64,000 bases of DNA from Nocardioides luteus (GTDB lineage: Bacteria > Actinomycetota > Actinomycetes > Propionibacteriales > Nocardioidaceae): assembly GCF_014648595.1 (NCBI RefSeq), contig NZ_BMRK01000011.1, positions 34,181-98,180 on the forward strand, written 5' to 3'. The stretch's first letter is position 1. Every line of letters starts with the position of its first letter. Positions 46,492 through 56,197 of this stretch are shown here, piece by piece. Under the pieces are notes generated by a model. The model did not search any database. It was not told the DNA's origin and saw only the letters and a list, made by a program, of their open reading frames with translations. Both the position numbers and the translations under genes were made by a program.

Positions 46492-47807
46492 GTGTTCTGG
46501 TCGTCGGTATCTCCCACAACTCTGCGCCGGTCGCGATGCTCGAAGCGGCGTCGGTCGACGGTGAAGGTCTGCAGAAGCTCCTCACTGACGTGGCTGGTTG
46601 TGAACATGTCAGCGAGGCAGCGGTCATCGCGACCTGCAACCGCCTCGAGATCTACACCGAGGTCGAGCGCTTCCACGGCTCCGTCGAGGAGCTCTCCCGC
46701 CGCATCATCGAGGGCGCTGGGCAGACGCTCGAGGCGATGCTGCCGCACCTCTACGTCCACTACGACGACGGTGCCGTCTCCCACCTGTTCAAGGTGGCGG
46801 CCGGGCTCGACTCGATGGCCGTGGGCGAGGGTCAGATCCTCGGCCAGGCCCGAGCCGCGCTGCAGCTCGGTCAGGAGCTGGGCACCGTCGGGCCGGCGCT
46901 CAACAGCCTGTTCCAGCAGGCGCTCCGGGTCGGCAAGCGCTCGCGCGCGGAGACGGACATCGACCGGGCCGCGCCGTCGCTGGTCACCGCCGCGCTGGGC
47001 CGCGCTGCCCGAGCCGTGGGTGACGTACGCGGCAAGCGGGTCGCCGTGGTCGGCGCAGGCGCGATGGCGGGGCTGGCCACCGCGACCGTCTCCCGGATGG
47101 AGGCGGCCGACGTCGTCGTGGTCAACCGCACCGCGGTCAACGCCGAGCGCCTCGCCGCGGAATACTCGGCGCGCTCGGCCCCGCTCGACCGCCTGTCCGA
47201 GGAGGTCGCGGCCGCCGACATCGTGATCACCTGCGCAGGCGCCAGCGGGCTGCTCGTGCCGGCCGACATGGTCGGCGACCGCAGCGACCACCCGGTCGCG
47301 CTGATCGACCTGGCGCTGCCGCACGACATCGACCCCGACGCGGGTGCGCTGCCGGGCGCGACCCTGATCGACCTGGCCGCTCTCGCCGACGAGCTGCACG
47401 CCTCGCCCGCCGGCAAGGAGGTGCTCGCGGTCCGCGACATCGTCACCCAGGAGGTCGCGGCCTTCCTGAGCGCCCGCCGCCAGTCCGCGGTCACCCCGAC
47501 CGTGGTCGCGCTGCGGAGCATGGCCACCGGCGTCGTCGACGCCGAGATGGCCCGGCTCGACGGCCGGCTCCCCGAGCTCGACCCGGCCACCCGGGCCGAG
47601 GTCCTCCACGCCGTACGCCGCGTGGCCGACAAGCTGCTCCACCAGCCGACCGTCCGGGTCAAGGAGCTCGCCAACGAGACCGGCGCGGTCTCCTACGCCG
47701 CGGCGCTCGCCGAGCTCTTCGCCCTCGACCAGAACGCGGTCTCGGCCGTCACCCGAGCCGATGTCCCCACGTCCCCCGACCACCGGAACAGTGGTGATCT
47801 CCCATGA
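46488..47807 (+). CDS. hemA: Glutamyl-tRNA reductase
   Basis: A 439-residue enzyme that reduces Glu-tRNA(Glu) to glutamate-1-semialdehyde, the first committed step of the C5 heme pathway. Catalytic Cys50 lies in ATCNRLEIYTE. The conserved VGEGQILGQ motif, the Rossmann domain (VAVVGAGAMAGLA) and a helical dimerisation tail follow. ATGA overlaps occur at both ends (rex and hemC). Confidence 0.96.
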   Translation: MSVLVVGISHNSAPVAMLEAASVDGEGLQKLLTDVAGCEHVSEAAVIATCNRLEIYTEVERFHGSVEELSRRIIEGAGQTLEAMLPHLYVHYDDGAVSHLFKVAAGLDSMAVGEGQILGQARAALQLGQELGTVGPALNSLFQQALRVGKRSRAETDIDRAAPSLVTAALGRAARAVGDVRGKRVAVVGAGAMAGLATATVSRMEAADVVVVNRTAVNAERLAAEYSARSAPLDRLSEEVAAADIVITCAGASGLLVPADMVGDRSDHPVALIDLALPHDIDPDAGALPGATLIDLAALADELHASPAGKEVLAVRDIVTQEVAAFLSARRQSAVTPTVVALRSMATGVVDAEMARLDGRLPELDPATRAEVLHAVRRVADKLLHQPTVRVKELANETGAVSYAAALAELFALDQNAVSAVTRADVPTSPDHRNSGDLP

Positions 47808-48814
47808 GGACCCTCCGTCTCGGCACCCGCCGATCCCAGCTCGCCGTCACCCAGTCGACCCTCGTCGCGGAGATGCTCCGCGCCCAGGGGCACATCGTCG
47901 AGCTGGTCGAGATCGTCTCCGACGGTGACCGCACCCAGGCGACCAACACCCCGCTGACCAGCTCCAGCTCGACCGGCGTCTTCGTCAGCGCCCTGCGCGA
48001 GGCGCTCCACGCCAAGGAGATCGACCTCGCGGTCCACTCGCTGAAGGACCTGCCGACCTACCCCGAGCAGGGCATCGAGCTGGCCGCGATCCTCCCGCGC
48101 GAGGACCCGCGCGACGTGGTCGTCGCCCGCGACGGGCTGACCCTCGGGGAGCTCCCGCCGGGCTCGCGCGTCGGCACCGGCTCGCCGCGCCGGGTCTCCC
48201 AGCTGAAGGCTCTCGGCCTCGGTCTGCAGATCGACGGCATCCGCGGCAACATCGACAGCCGCATCGGCAAGGTCCGCTCCGGCGAGTTCGACGCGATCGT
48301 CATCGCGCGCGCCGGCCTGGCCCGCATCGACCGGCTCGACGAGGCCACCGAGGTCCTCGACCCGATCCAGGTGCTGCCCGCTCCCGGCCAGGGGGCCCTG
48401 GCGGTCGAGTGCCGTGAGGGCGATGCCGACGCCGACGTACTCAAGATCTTGACCACCCTCGACGACGCGCCCACCCGAGCGGTCGTGGAGGCAGAACGCG
48501 CAGTGCTCGCCACCCTCGAAGGTGGCTGTGCCGCGCCCATCGGGACCCTCGCCGACGTGGTTGAGGGTGAGGAAGGACCAGAGCTGTGGGTGCGGGCAGT
48601 CGCGCTCTCACTCGACGGCTCGCTCTCGGTACGCCTCTCCGCCTCCGGGCCGCTCGACGACGCCGCAGGCGTCGGTCGCCGGCTCGCCGAGGAGATGCTC
48701 GCCGAGGGTGCCGCAGACCTGACTGACGCTCCCGCGGAACCAGGCCAGGCTGTCATGGACACGGGCGGTTCCCCCCAGACCGCTCCCGAGCAGGACAAGG
48801 TGCACAACGCATGA
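47804..48814 (+). CDS. hemC: Hydroxymethylbilane synthase (porphobilinogen deaminase)
   Basis: A 336-residue enzyme that joins four porphobilinogens. LGTRRSQLAVTQ opens the protein; HSLKDLP, GTGSPRR and GIRGNIDSR follow. Cys242 (LEGGCAAPIG) carries the dipyrromethane cofactor. Overlaps hemA and hemD by 4 bases each. Confidence 0.96.
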   Translation: MRTLRLGTRRSQLAVTQSTLVAEMLRAQGHIVELVEIVSDGDRTQATNTPLTSSSSTGVFVSALREALHAKEIDLAVHSLKDLPTYPEQGIELAAILPREDPRDVVVARDGLTLGELPPGSRVGTGSPRRVSQLKALGLGLQIDGIRGNIDSRIGKVRSGEFDAIVIARAGLARIDRLDEATEVLDPIQVLPAPGQGALAVECREGDADADVLKILTTLDDAPTRAVVEAERAVLATLEGGCAAPIGTLADVVEGEEGPELWVRAVALSLDGSLSVRLSASGPLDDAAGVGRRLAEEMLAEGAADLTDAPAEPGQAVMDTGGSPQTAPEQDKVHNA

Positions 48815-50496
48815 CCCGAGCAAAGACCACCGAGCAGAAGGCCGAGTCCACCTCGGCCACCCCACTGGGCTGGGTGTCCTTCGTCGGCAGCGGTCCCGGT
48901 GACCCTGAGCTGCTGACGGTACGGGCGATCGACCTGCTGAGGCAGGCCGATGTCGTCGTGACCGAGGCCCCCGAGCACGAGGCGATGGTGCGCGGCGTAC
49001 TCGGCCTCCCCGAGCCGGTCGAGCCGGCCGAGGGCGAGGAGGGCCCGGAACCGGTCGGACCCGAGTTCATCGACGGCGGGTTCGGGACGGACGGCCAGCC
49101 GCTGGCCAACGCCGCCCGTGCCAAGGCTGTCGTCAAGCAGGCCAAGCTGGGCAAGCGCGTCGTGCGCCTGATGACCGGCGACCCGTTCCTCTACGCCTCG
49201 GGCCCCGAGGAGGCGCAGTCCTGCGCCAAGGCCGGCATCGGCTTCGAGATCGTCCCCGGCGTCTCGTCGGTCAGCGCGGTCCCGGCCTACGCCGGCATCC
49301 CGCTGACGACCAAGGACCACCAAGAGGTCGCGGTCGTGACCTGCAACGAGAAGATCGACTGGAGCCAGTACGCGGACAACCGCACCCTGGTGCTCCTCTC
49401 CGGTGTCGGCATGATCGGCGACATCGCCAAGGAGCTCGTCGCGGCGGGCCGCTCTGCCAAGACCCCGGTCGCGATCACCCGCGTCGGCACCACGACCGAG
49501 CAGGCGACGGTAGAGTCGACGCTGGAGAACATCGCCGTCGACGCTCGTGCCGCACGGATGGCGCCGCCGGCGATCGTGGTGATCGGCAAGGTGGTCAACT
49601 TGCGTGAGACGCTCTCGTGGTTCGAGACGAAGCCGCTCTTCGGCTGGCGTGTGCTGGTGCCGCGCACCAAGGAGCAGGCGCCCGCGCTGTCGCTGAAGCT
49701 GAAGGGCTTCGGTGGCGTGCCCGAGGAGGTCCCCACGATCTCCGTCGAGCCGCCGCGCAACCCGCAGCAGATGGACAAGGCCGTACGCGGTCTGGTCGAG
49801 GGGCGCTACAACTGGATCGCCTTCACCTCGATCAACGCGGTGCGCGCCGTCCGCGAGAAGTTCGACGAGTACGGCCTGGACTGCCGTGCCTTCTCCGGTC
49901 TGAAGATCGCCGCCGTCGGTGAGAAGACCGCGCAGGCGCTCGAGGCCTGGGGCCTGCGTCCCGACCTGGTGCCGCACACCGACAACCAGTCGGCGGCGGG
50001 CCTGCTCGAGGTGTGGCCGGAGTACGACGAGGACCTCGACCCGATCAACCGGGTCTTCCTCCCGCGCGCCGACATCGCCACCGAGAACCTCATCGCCGGC
50101 CTGGTCGACCTCGGCTGGGAGTGCGACGACGTCACGGCCTACCGCACCGTCCGGGCGGCTCCGCCGCCCGCGCCGACCCGCGACGCGATCAAGACCGGCA
50201 AGTTCGACGCGGTGGTCTTCACCTCCTCCTCGACGGTCCGCAACCTGGTCGGCATCGCGGGCAAGCCGCACGCCTCCACGGTGATCGCGGCGATCGGTCC
50301 GGCGACGGCCAAGACCGCCGAGGAGCACGGCCTGCGGGTCGACGTGATGTCGCCCGAGCCGTCGATCGAGGCGCTCACCGAGGCGCTCGCCGCCTTCGGC
50401 GCCGCGCGTCGTGCCTCGCTGATCGAGCAGGGTCTGCCGGTCACCAAGCCGTCCGACCGGCGCCCGGCCTCGCGTCGCCGTTCGCGCACGAGCTGA
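48811..50496 (+). CDS. hemD: Fused uroporphyrinogen-III C-methyltransferase/synthase
   Basis: A 561-residue fusion. Residues about 10-270 are a tetrapyrrole methylase domain ([46 protein letters not shown]). Residues about 280-545 are uroporphyrinogen-III synthase ([42 protein letters not shown]). The fusion is common in actinobacteria and could serve both heme and siroheme/cobalamin branches. It has a basic C-terminal tail. A REP-like hairpin separates it from hemB. Confidence 0.94.
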   Translation: MTRAKTTEQKAESTSATPLGWVSFVGSGPGDPELLTVRAIDLLRQADVVVTEAPEHEAMVRGVLGLPEPVEPAEGEEGPEPVGPEFIDGGFGTDGQPLANAARAKAVVKQAKLGKRVVRLMTGDPFLYASGPEEAQSCAKAGIGFEIVPGVSSVSAVPAYAGIPLTTKDHQEVAVVTCNEKIDWSQYADNRTLVLLSGVGMIGDIAKELVAAGRSAKTPVAITRVGTTTEQATVESTLENIAVDARAARMAPPAIVVIGKVVNLRETLSWFETKPLFGWRVLVPRTKEQAPALSLKLKGFGGVPEEVPTISVEPPRNPQQMDKAVRGLVEGRYNWIAFTSINAVRAVREKFDEYGLDCRAFSGLKIAAVGEKTAQALEAWGLRPDLVPHTDNQSAAGLLEVWPEYDEDLDPINRVFLPRADIATENLIAGLVDLGWECDDVTAYRTVRAAPPPAPTRDAIKTGKFDAVVFTSSSTVRNLVGIAGKPHASTVIAAIGPATAKTAEEHGLRVDVMSPEPSIEALTEALAAFGAARRASLIEQGLPVTKPSDRRPASRRRSRTS

Positions 50497-50502
50497 ACCC
50501 AC

Positions 50503-50551
50503 GCTGGCCGAGCCGCCGGCGCCGCTTGCCGGCGCTCGCGGCTCGGCCAGC
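50503..50551. repeat. REP-like hairpin between hemD and hemB
   Basis: Arms GCTGGCCGAGCCG (50503-50515) and CGGCTCGGCCAGC (50539-50551). The segment at 50531-50552 differs by one base from 52588-52609. It could attenuate read-through into hemB. Confidence 0.65.
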
Positions 50552-50570
50552 GACGTACTCTGGAGATCTG

Positions 50571-51554
50571 ATGAGCATCGAGAAGCCTGTGATCCGTCCG
50601 CGCCGCCTGCGCCGCACCCCGGTCCTGCGCCGGATGGTCGCCGAGACGGCCGTACGCCCCGCCAACCTGGTCCTGCCCGCGTTCGTGCGCGAGGGGATCG
50701 ACGAGCCGGTGCCGATCTCGACCATGCCGGGCGTGGTCCAGCACAGTCGTGAGTCGCTGCGCAAGGCTGCGGCCGAGGCTGCGGCGGCCGGCGTCGGCGG
50801 CATCATGCTCTTCGGCGTACCGACCACGAAGGACGCGGTCGGCTCCGGCGCGATCGACCCCGAGGGCATCCTCAACCTGGCCATCGCCGACGTGGTCGCC
50901 GAGGTCGGCGACTCGCTCACGGTGATGAGCGACCTCTGCCTCGACGAGTTCACCGACCACGGCCACTGCGGCGTGCTGGCCGAGGACGGCACCGTCGACA
51001 ACGACGCCACCCTCGAGCTCTACGCGCAGATGGGGCTCGCCCACGCCGAGGCCGGCGCCCACATGGTCGGCCCGTCCGGGATGATGGACGGCCAGGTCGC
51101 CGTGATCCGCGACGCCCTCGACGGCGCCGGCCACACCGACGTCTCGATCCTCGCCTACTCCGCGAAGTACGCCTCCGCCTTCTACGGTCCCTTCCGCGAG
51201 GCCGTCGACTCCTCGCTCAAGGGAGACCGGCGCACCTACCAGCAGGATCCGGCCAACGCGCTCGAGGGCGTCCGCGAGGCGCTCCTTGACGTCGCCGAGG
51301 GCGCCGATATCGTGATGGTCAAGCCCGGACTCCCGTATCTCGACGTGCTCCAGCGGGTGCGCGAGTCTGTCGATGTTCCCGTGGCGGCGTACAACATCTC
51401 AGGGGAGTACGCGATGTTGGAGGCCGCCGCCGCGAACGGCTGGGTCGACCGCGAACCGGCGATCCTGGAGACACTCACCGCCTTCAAGAGGGCGGGCGCG
51501 GACGTCATCCTGACCTACTGGGCCACCGAGGCCGCCGGCTGGATGCGAGGCTGA
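50571..51554 (+). CDS. hemB: Porphobilinogen synthase (ALA dehydratase)
   Basis: A 327-residue enzyme that condenses two 5-aminolevulinates. Schiff-base lysines lie in [13 protein letters not shown] and [11 protein letters not shown]. The metal segment is [14 protein letters not shown]: Cys123 and Cys133 are present, but the middle zinc cysteine is Asp125, a form between the zinc and magnesium types. Start ATG with TGGAGA upstream. Confidence 0.95.
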   Translation: MSIEKPVIRPRRLRRTPVLRRMVAETAVRPANLVLPAFVREGIDEPVPISTMPGVVQHSRESLRKAAAEAAAAGVGGIMLFGVPTTKDAVGSGAIDPEGILNLAIADVVAEVGDSLTVMSDLCLDEFTDHGHCGVLAEDGTVDNDATLELYAQMGLAHAEAGAHMVGPSGMMDGQVAVIRDALDGAGHTDVSILAYSAKYASAFYGPFREAVDSSLKGDRRTYQQDPANALEGVREALLDVAEGADIVMVKPGLPYLDVLQRVRESVDVPVAAYNISGEYAMLEAAAANGWVDREPAILETLTAFKRAGADVILTYWATEAAGWMRG

Positions 51555-51583
51555 GAACCCCTCGCCGGATGCCGGGCACCACT

Positions 51584-51613
51584 GTGACGTGGAACATATC
51601 CGGAGAGTAGACT
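51584..51613 (+). promoter_or_regulatory. Promoter of the TetR gene, probably leaderless
   Basis: GTGACG (51584-51589) and TAGACT (51608-51613) have an 18-base spacer. The GTG start at 51621 is 7 bases after the -10 box, so the transcript probably begins at the start codon. Confidence 0.6.
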
Positions 51614-51620
51614 CGAGATC

Positions 51621-52340
51621 GTGACCAATCGAGAATTGGGCAGCCCCAAGCGCACCGGTCGGCCGCGCAACAGTGGACGCGATTCGGCGAATCCACGAGA
51701 AGAGATCCTCAAGGAAGCATCCAGGCTCTTCACTGCGCAAGGGGTCGCGGCGACGACGATCAGTCAGATCGCCGAGTGCGTCGGGCTGCGCCAGTCCTCG
51801 ATGTACTACTACTACAAGTCCAAGGAGGAGATCCTCTCCGCCTTGATGGAGAAGAACCGCGAGTCGCTCACGCTCGCGGAGAAGCTTCTCGAGGACGACG
51901 GCCCAGCCGCGCCGCGGCTCTACGCCTTCCTCTACACCGACGTCCGCCAGCTGTGCACCGCCCCGCTCGACTTCTACGAGCTGGAGGTCGCCGCGCTTGC
52001 GCAGCCGGCCGTCTTCGCCGGGTTCGAGGAGGACGGCGACAAGCTGCGCTCCGCGGCTGCCCAGCTCCTCGAGCAGGGCGTGGACAGCGGCGAGCTGCGC
52101 GCGACCGACCCCACCGACACCGCCTTGATGCTGCTCTCGCTCAACGAGGGCGCCCAGCACCGGCTCTGGCACGGCCGCCGCGACGACGAGAAGGCCACCG
52201 CGAGCTCCGAGTCGCTGGCCCAGTCCGTCGCCGACTACCACCTCAGCTCCCTCCTCACCGACGCCTCCTCGCTGCCCGCCGTCCGTGAGGCCGGCCGCGA
52301 CTACGTCACCGAGTACGAGGACGACGAGCCGGCTGCCTGA
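51621..52340 (+). CDS. TetR-family transcriptional regulator
   Basis: A 239-residue regulator. The N-terminal HTH (about residues 25-70) shows REEILKEASRLFTAQGVAAT, then ISQIAECVGLRQSSMYYYYKSKEEIL in two parts. The C-terminal ligand domain has no close recognisable type. It may act on fatty-acid or amine catabolism genes elsewhere; no divergent target is adjacent. The convergent neighbour is a lytic transglycosylase. Confidence 0.88.
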   Translation: MTNRELGSPKRTGRPRNSGRDSANPREEILKEASRLFTAQGVAATTISQIAECVGLRQSSMYYYYKSKEEILSALMEKNRESLTLAEKLLEDDGPAAPRLYAFLYTDVRQLCTAPLDFYELEVAALAQPAVFAGFEEDGDKLRSAAAQLLEQGVDSGELRATDPTDTALMLLSLNEGAQHRLWHGRRDDEKATASSESLAQSVADYHLSSLLTDASSLPAVREAGRDYVTEYEDDEPAA

Positions 52341-52353
52341 GCCTGCCGCCCCT

Positions 52354-52375
52354 GGTGGTCGAGCTTGTCGAGACC
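52354..52375. repeat. REP-like 22-mer
   Basis: GGTGGTCGAGCTTGTCGAGACC, just after the tetR stop. A near copy is at 30392-30413. Confidence 0.55.
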
Positions 52376-52400
52376 CCCGCCGTCTGGGGTCCGTTCGACG

Positions 52401-52471
52401 TGTAACACGTCGTTCGTAGGACTATTCGCCCTATCAGATAGGGCGAATAGTCCTACGAACAGCGTGTTACA
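52401..52471. repeat. Family A palindromic element (copy 2)
   Basis: A 71-bp palindrome with arms 52401-52435 and 52437-52471, centre A52436. The arms match at 33 of 35 positions; the two mismatches (TC opposite CT after TAACACG) are shared with the copy at 36834. The core is TATTCGCCCTATC-A-GATAGGGCGAATA in split form. It lies between convergent tetR and the transglycosylase gene. Confidence 0.95.
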
Positions 52472-52526
52472 GCTCGCGAGCAGGCCGAGTTGCCGGGAGA
52501 CGGCCGAGCCGCTGGAGCCCTCAGGC

Positions 52527-52609
52527 GAGACCAACACAGTCCCGTCGAGCGCGCGGAACGACTGTGTTGGTCTCGACACGCTCGCTGGCGCTCGCGGCTC
52601 GACCAGCGG
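52527..52609. repeat. 15-bp inverted repeat plus REP-like tail
   Basis: Arms GAGACCAACACAGTC (52527-52541) and complement (52560-52574) surround an 18-base loop. GGCGCTCGCGGCTCGACCAG (from 52588) repeats the hemD-hemB REP sequence. It probably contributes to terminating the convergent genes. Confidence 0.65.
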
Positions 52610-52619
52610 GGGCGATGCC

Positions 52620-53885
52620 CTACTTGACGAGGCCGAGCAACTTCAGGAGGCCGGTCAGGATGCCGCCGACAGCGCCGGTCGCCTCCGGCAGCGTCTTCCC
52701 CTGCAGCTGCGCCACACAGTCGGTGATCGTGCTCTGGGGGACCGTGCGAGCAAGGACTGCGCCGAGCTGGTCGACGACCGCCTTGGTGCACACAGTGGTC
52801 AGCTCAGCGACGGTCGCCACTGTCTTCTCGACCGGCTTGGTCACCGGCTCCAGCACCTTGGCGGGGTCCTTGGTGGCGCCGTCACCGGAGCCGGATCCGC
52901 CACCGGTGTTGCCGCCGTTGCTGCCGCCAGGGGTCTCACCCGAGGGAGCCTCGGTGGACGGCGAGGACGGGGCCTGCGAAGCGCCGCCGCCGCGCGGGCC
53001 GGCCTTCGGGCCGCCGGCGCGGAACTCGCGGCCCTTCTCCTTGGCCGGCTTGGGGGCCTCCATCCGCGGGATCGCGTAGTCGACCGGGACCGTGCTGTTG
53101 GGAATCGAGGTGAAGTCGCCGGAGCGGTAGGCCTCGGCGACGCCGAGCACCGTGGTGACGTACGCCTGGCTGTGGTTGTAGCGGAAGACGGCCGCCCGCG
53201 CGCCCTTGTCGGTGGAGAGGTCGTCGTCGCCGGAGCAGAGGTAGACGGCGCTGGCGAGCGCGGCGTCGTTGATGTCCTGCGGGTTGCGCTTGCCGTCGCC
53301 GTCGGCGTCGACACCGACCATCGCCCAGGTGGACGGGATGAACTGCATCGGCCCGACCGCACGGTCGTAGCTGGTGTCGCCGTCGTACTGCCCACCGTCG
53401 GTGTCGGTGATCTGGGAGACGTTGCCCTTGCCGTTGAGCGGCACCCCGAAGATGCCGGGGGTCGAGACGCCCTCGGCGGTGAGCCGGTTGTCGTTGGCGC
53501 GGCCGTGGTTGGACTCGACCCGGCCGATCGCAGCGATCAGCGGCCAGTCGATCTTGCACGAGGCGTCGGCGGCGTTGATCACGGTGGCCGCACGCTGGTA
53601 GGCGGCGAGCGCGGCCGACGGGATGCCGGCGGCGCTGGCGGTGCCCGGCAGCGACTTGTCACCCTTGCCGCTCGAGGCGGACACGCTGGCCGGCGCCTCG
53701 ATCGCCTCGGACGGCACCGAGGTGCCGTCGGGCAGGCTGAAGGCGTCGTCATAGCCGGCAGGACCTGAAGCTGTGGCACTCGACTGCGTCAGACCGGTGA
53801 CATTGACCGTCCAAGCCGCGCTGAGGAGCGCGAGCGGGACGAGCGCGGTCGCCTTCTGAAGGCGGCTGTAGCGCGTAGCGGACAT
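52620..53885 (-). CDS. Secreted lytic murein transglycosylase (SLT/MltB-like)
   Basis: A 421-residue exported protein. Signal segment at residues about 12-38. The catalytic domain (about 90-265) has the glutamate in AAIGRVESNHGRA and the RAVGPMQFIPSTW block. A calcium-type loop DADGDGKRNPQDIND lies in the same domain, then YNHSQAYVTTVLGVAEAY. A Gly/Ser/Pro linker (about 290-345) and a C-terminal amphipathic region with two cysteines follow. Cleaves peptidoglycan glycan strands. Confidence 0.9.
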   Translation of the reverse strand: MSATRYSRLQKATALVPLALLSAAWTVNVTGLTQSSATASGPAGYDDAFSLPDGTSVPSEAIEAPASVSASSGKGDKSLPGTASAAGIPSAALAAYQRAATVINAADASCKIDWPLIAAIGRVESNHGRANDNRLTAEGVSTPGIFGVPLNGKGNVSQITDTDGGQYDGDTSYDRAVGPMQFIPSTWAMVGVDADGDGKRNPQDINDAALASAVYLCSGDDDLSTDKGARAAVFRYNHSQAYVTTVLGVAEAYRSGDFTSIPNSTVPVDYAIPRMEAPKPAKEKGREFRAGGPKAGPRGGGASQAPSSPSTEAPSGETPGGSNGGNTGGGSGSGDGATKDPAKVLEPVTKPVEKTVATVAELTTVCTKAVVDQLGAVLARTVPQSTITDCVAQLQGKTLPEATGAVGGILTGLLKLLGLVK

Positions 53886-54150
53886 CGAATCTCCCTCTCA
53901 ATCCCCGAGCTGTGAATACCCCGGGGGTTGCTCCCCAATCGCAACGTTCTCAACGAACCGTCTCACGTCAAAGTTACGCACGTCACGTTTTACTGACACA
54001 TTGCGTTCCAGTTAACGAGACGCCGATGAGACGCAGTTTGTTGCAGTTCATGACGGTGAGCCGAGAATCTCGTACGCACGGGTAACCCGACACGCGCTCC
54101 ATGATGCGTGCGGAATGGGGATTCGGGTGCCGTTGGGGAAGAATGAACCG

Positions 54151-55500
54151 GTGCCTCACGACATCTCACCCCTGTCCGCAGCGGCATCCGAAGCGCTCTT
54201 CGCCCGAGCGAAGGCAGTGACGCCGGGCGGTGTGAACTCGCCCGTGCGCGCCTTCAACGCGGTGGGCGGCACCCCACGCTTCATCCGAGAGGCGAAGGGG
54301 GCGTGGCTGACCGACGTCGACGGCAACGAGTACGTCGACCTGATCTGCTCCTGGGGCCCGATGCTGCTGGGCCACGCCCATCCCGAGGTCCAGGCGGCGG
54401 TGCTGGACGCGGTCACGCGTGGCACCTCCTACGGCACGCCGACGACGCCGGAGGTCGAGCTCGCCGAGGAGATCGTGAGCCGGGCGCCGGTCGAGAAGGT
54501 GCGGTTCGTCAGCAGCGGCACCGAGGCGACGATGAGTGCTATCCGGCTGGCGCGCGGCTTCACCGGGCGCGACGTGATCCTCAAGTTCGCCGGCAACTAC
54601 CACGGCCACGTCGACTCCCTGCTCGCCAGCGCCGGCTCCGGCCTGGTCACCCACGCGGTCCCCGGCACCCCGGGTGTCCCCGAGAGCAGCACCGAGCTCA
54701 CCGTCGTGCTGCCCTACAACGACCGGGCCGCCGTGACGGCCGCGTTCGAGGAGTACGCCGGCCGGGTGGCCTGCCTGATCACCGAGGCCTCGCCGGGCAA
54801 CATGGGCATCGTCCCGCCCGAGCCAGGTTTCAACGAGTTCCTGGCGACCACCTGCAAGGCCAACGGTGCGCTGTTCATCTCCGACGAGGTGATGACCGGC
54901 TTCCGGGCCGGCAAGCAGGGCCAGTGGGGTCTGGACGGCAAGAGCGAGGGCTGGACGCCCGACCTGGTCACCTTCGGCAAGGTCATGGGCGGCGGCTTCC
55001 CGGCCGCGGCCTTCGGTGGCCGTGCCGACGTGATGGGCGCGCTCAGCCCCGACGGGCCGGTCTACCAGGCCGGCACGCTGTCCGGGAACCCGGTCGCGAC
55101 CACCGCCGGCCTGACCACGCTCCGGCTGGCCACCGACGAGGTCTACGCCCACATCGGGAAGGCCGCCGAGACCGTGAAGGCCGCGGTCGCCGAGAGCTTC
55201 ACCAAGGTCGGCCTGCCGCACGTCATCCAGTCGACCGGCACGATGTTCTCGGTCTTCTTCACCGAGGGCCCGGTGCGCAACTTCGACGAGGCCAAGACGA
55301 CCGACGAGGCGGCATACAAGGGGTTCTTCCACGCCATGCTCGACCAGGGCGTCTACCTGCCGCCGAGCGCGTACGAGACCTGGTTCCTCTCCTCGGCCCA
55401 CGACGACCGGGCGGTCTCGCAGATCATCGATGCGCTTCCGTACGCTGCCGAGGTGGCGGCCGAGGCAAGCTCGACCACCGGCTCGAAGGACGGGAAGTGA
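54151..55500 (+). CDS. hemL: Glutamate-1-semialdehyde 2,1-aminomutase
   Basis: A 449-residue PLP enzyme that makes 5-aminolevulinate after HemA. Catalytic Lys277 lies in [46 protein letters not shown] and GNYHGHVD are conserved. GTG at 54151 has GGGGAAG about 9 bases upstream; an ATG at 54115 would add 12 residues. The 265-base gap before it holds no clear element except two GAGACGC repeats. Confidence 0.94.
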   Translation: MPHDISPLSAAASEALFARAKAVTPGGVNSPVRAFNAVGGTPRFIREAKGAWLTDVDGNEYVDLICSWGPMLLGHAHPEVQAAVLDAVTRGTSYGTPTTPEVELAEEIVSRAPVEKVRFVSSGTEATMSAIRLARGFTGRDVILKFAGNYHGHVDSLLASAGSGLVTHAVPGTPGVPESSTELTVVLPYNDRAAVTAAFEEYAGRVACLITEASPGNMGIVPPEPGFNEFLATTCKANGALFISDEVMTGFRAGKQGQWGLDGKSEGWTPDLVTFGKVMGGGFPAAAFGGRADVMGALSPDGPVYQAGTLSGNPVATTAGLTTLRLATDEVYAHIGKAAETVKAAVAESFTKVGLPHVIQSTGTMFSVFFTEGPVRNFDEAKTTDEAAYKGFFHAMLDQGVYLPPSAYETWFLSSAHDDRAVSQIIDALPYAAEVAAEASSTTGSKDGK

Positions 55501-55502
55501 GT

Positions 55503-56162
55503 ATGGAGACGACGGTTCACCTGCTGCGTCACGGTGAGGTGCACAACCCGGAGGGGATCCTCTACGGGCGCAGGCCCGGCTACAACCTCTCCGAGCTCGG
55601 CCTGCAGATGGCCGAGCGGGTCGCCGACCGGATCGGCGGGCAGGACATCACCCACGTGATCTCCAGCCCGCTGGAGCGTGCGCAGCAGACCGCGGGCCCG
55701 CTGGCGAAGGCGCTCGGTGTCGACATCTCGCTCGACGAGCGGGTGCTCGAGTCGGAGAACCTCTTCGTCGGCAAGAGCTTCAAGGACGGCCTCGGTCCGC
55801 TGAAGGACCCGAAGGTCTGGCCGAAGCTGATCAACCCGCTCAAGCCGTCGTGGGGCGAGCCCTATCTCGAGATCGTCGCCCGGATGATGGACGCGATCCA
55901 CGACGCCCGCGACCTGGCTCGCGGCCACGAGGCGGTCATCGTCTCCCACCAGCTGCCGATCTGGACCACCCGGCTCCACATCGAGGGTCGCAGCTTCCTC
56001 CACGACCCGCGCCGCCGCCAGTGTGCGCTGTGCTCGCTGACCTCGCTGCACTTCGTCGACGACGAGTTCGTCGCGCTCTCCTACAGCGAGCCGGCCGGCG
56101 ACATGCTGCCCGCGAAGGACAAGTACGCACCGTTCTCGGCCGGCGACGCGGAAGAGTCTTAA
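55503..56162 (+). CDS. Histidine phosphatase family protein
   Basis: A 219-residue phosphoglycerate-mutase-fold protein. The catalytic LLRHGEVHNPEG is at the N-terminus and VSHQLPIW carries the second histidine. Counterpart of Rv0525 beside hemL. Alternative GTG at 55497 overlaps the hemL stop. Substrate not known. Confidence 0.9.
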   Translation: METTVHLLRHGEVHNPEGILYGRRPGYNLSELGLQMAERVADRIGGQDITHVISSPLERAQQTAGPLAKALGVDISLDERVLESENLFVGKSFKDGLGPLKDPKVWPKLINPLKPSWGEPYLEIVARMMDAIHDARDLARGHEAVIVSHQLPIWTTRLHIEGRSFLHDPRRRQCALCSLTSLHFVDDEFVALSYSEPAGDMLPAKDKYAPFSAGDAEES

Positions 56163-56197
56163 CAAGGCTCTCAGTTTTGTCAGGAAGAGTCTGCGGC

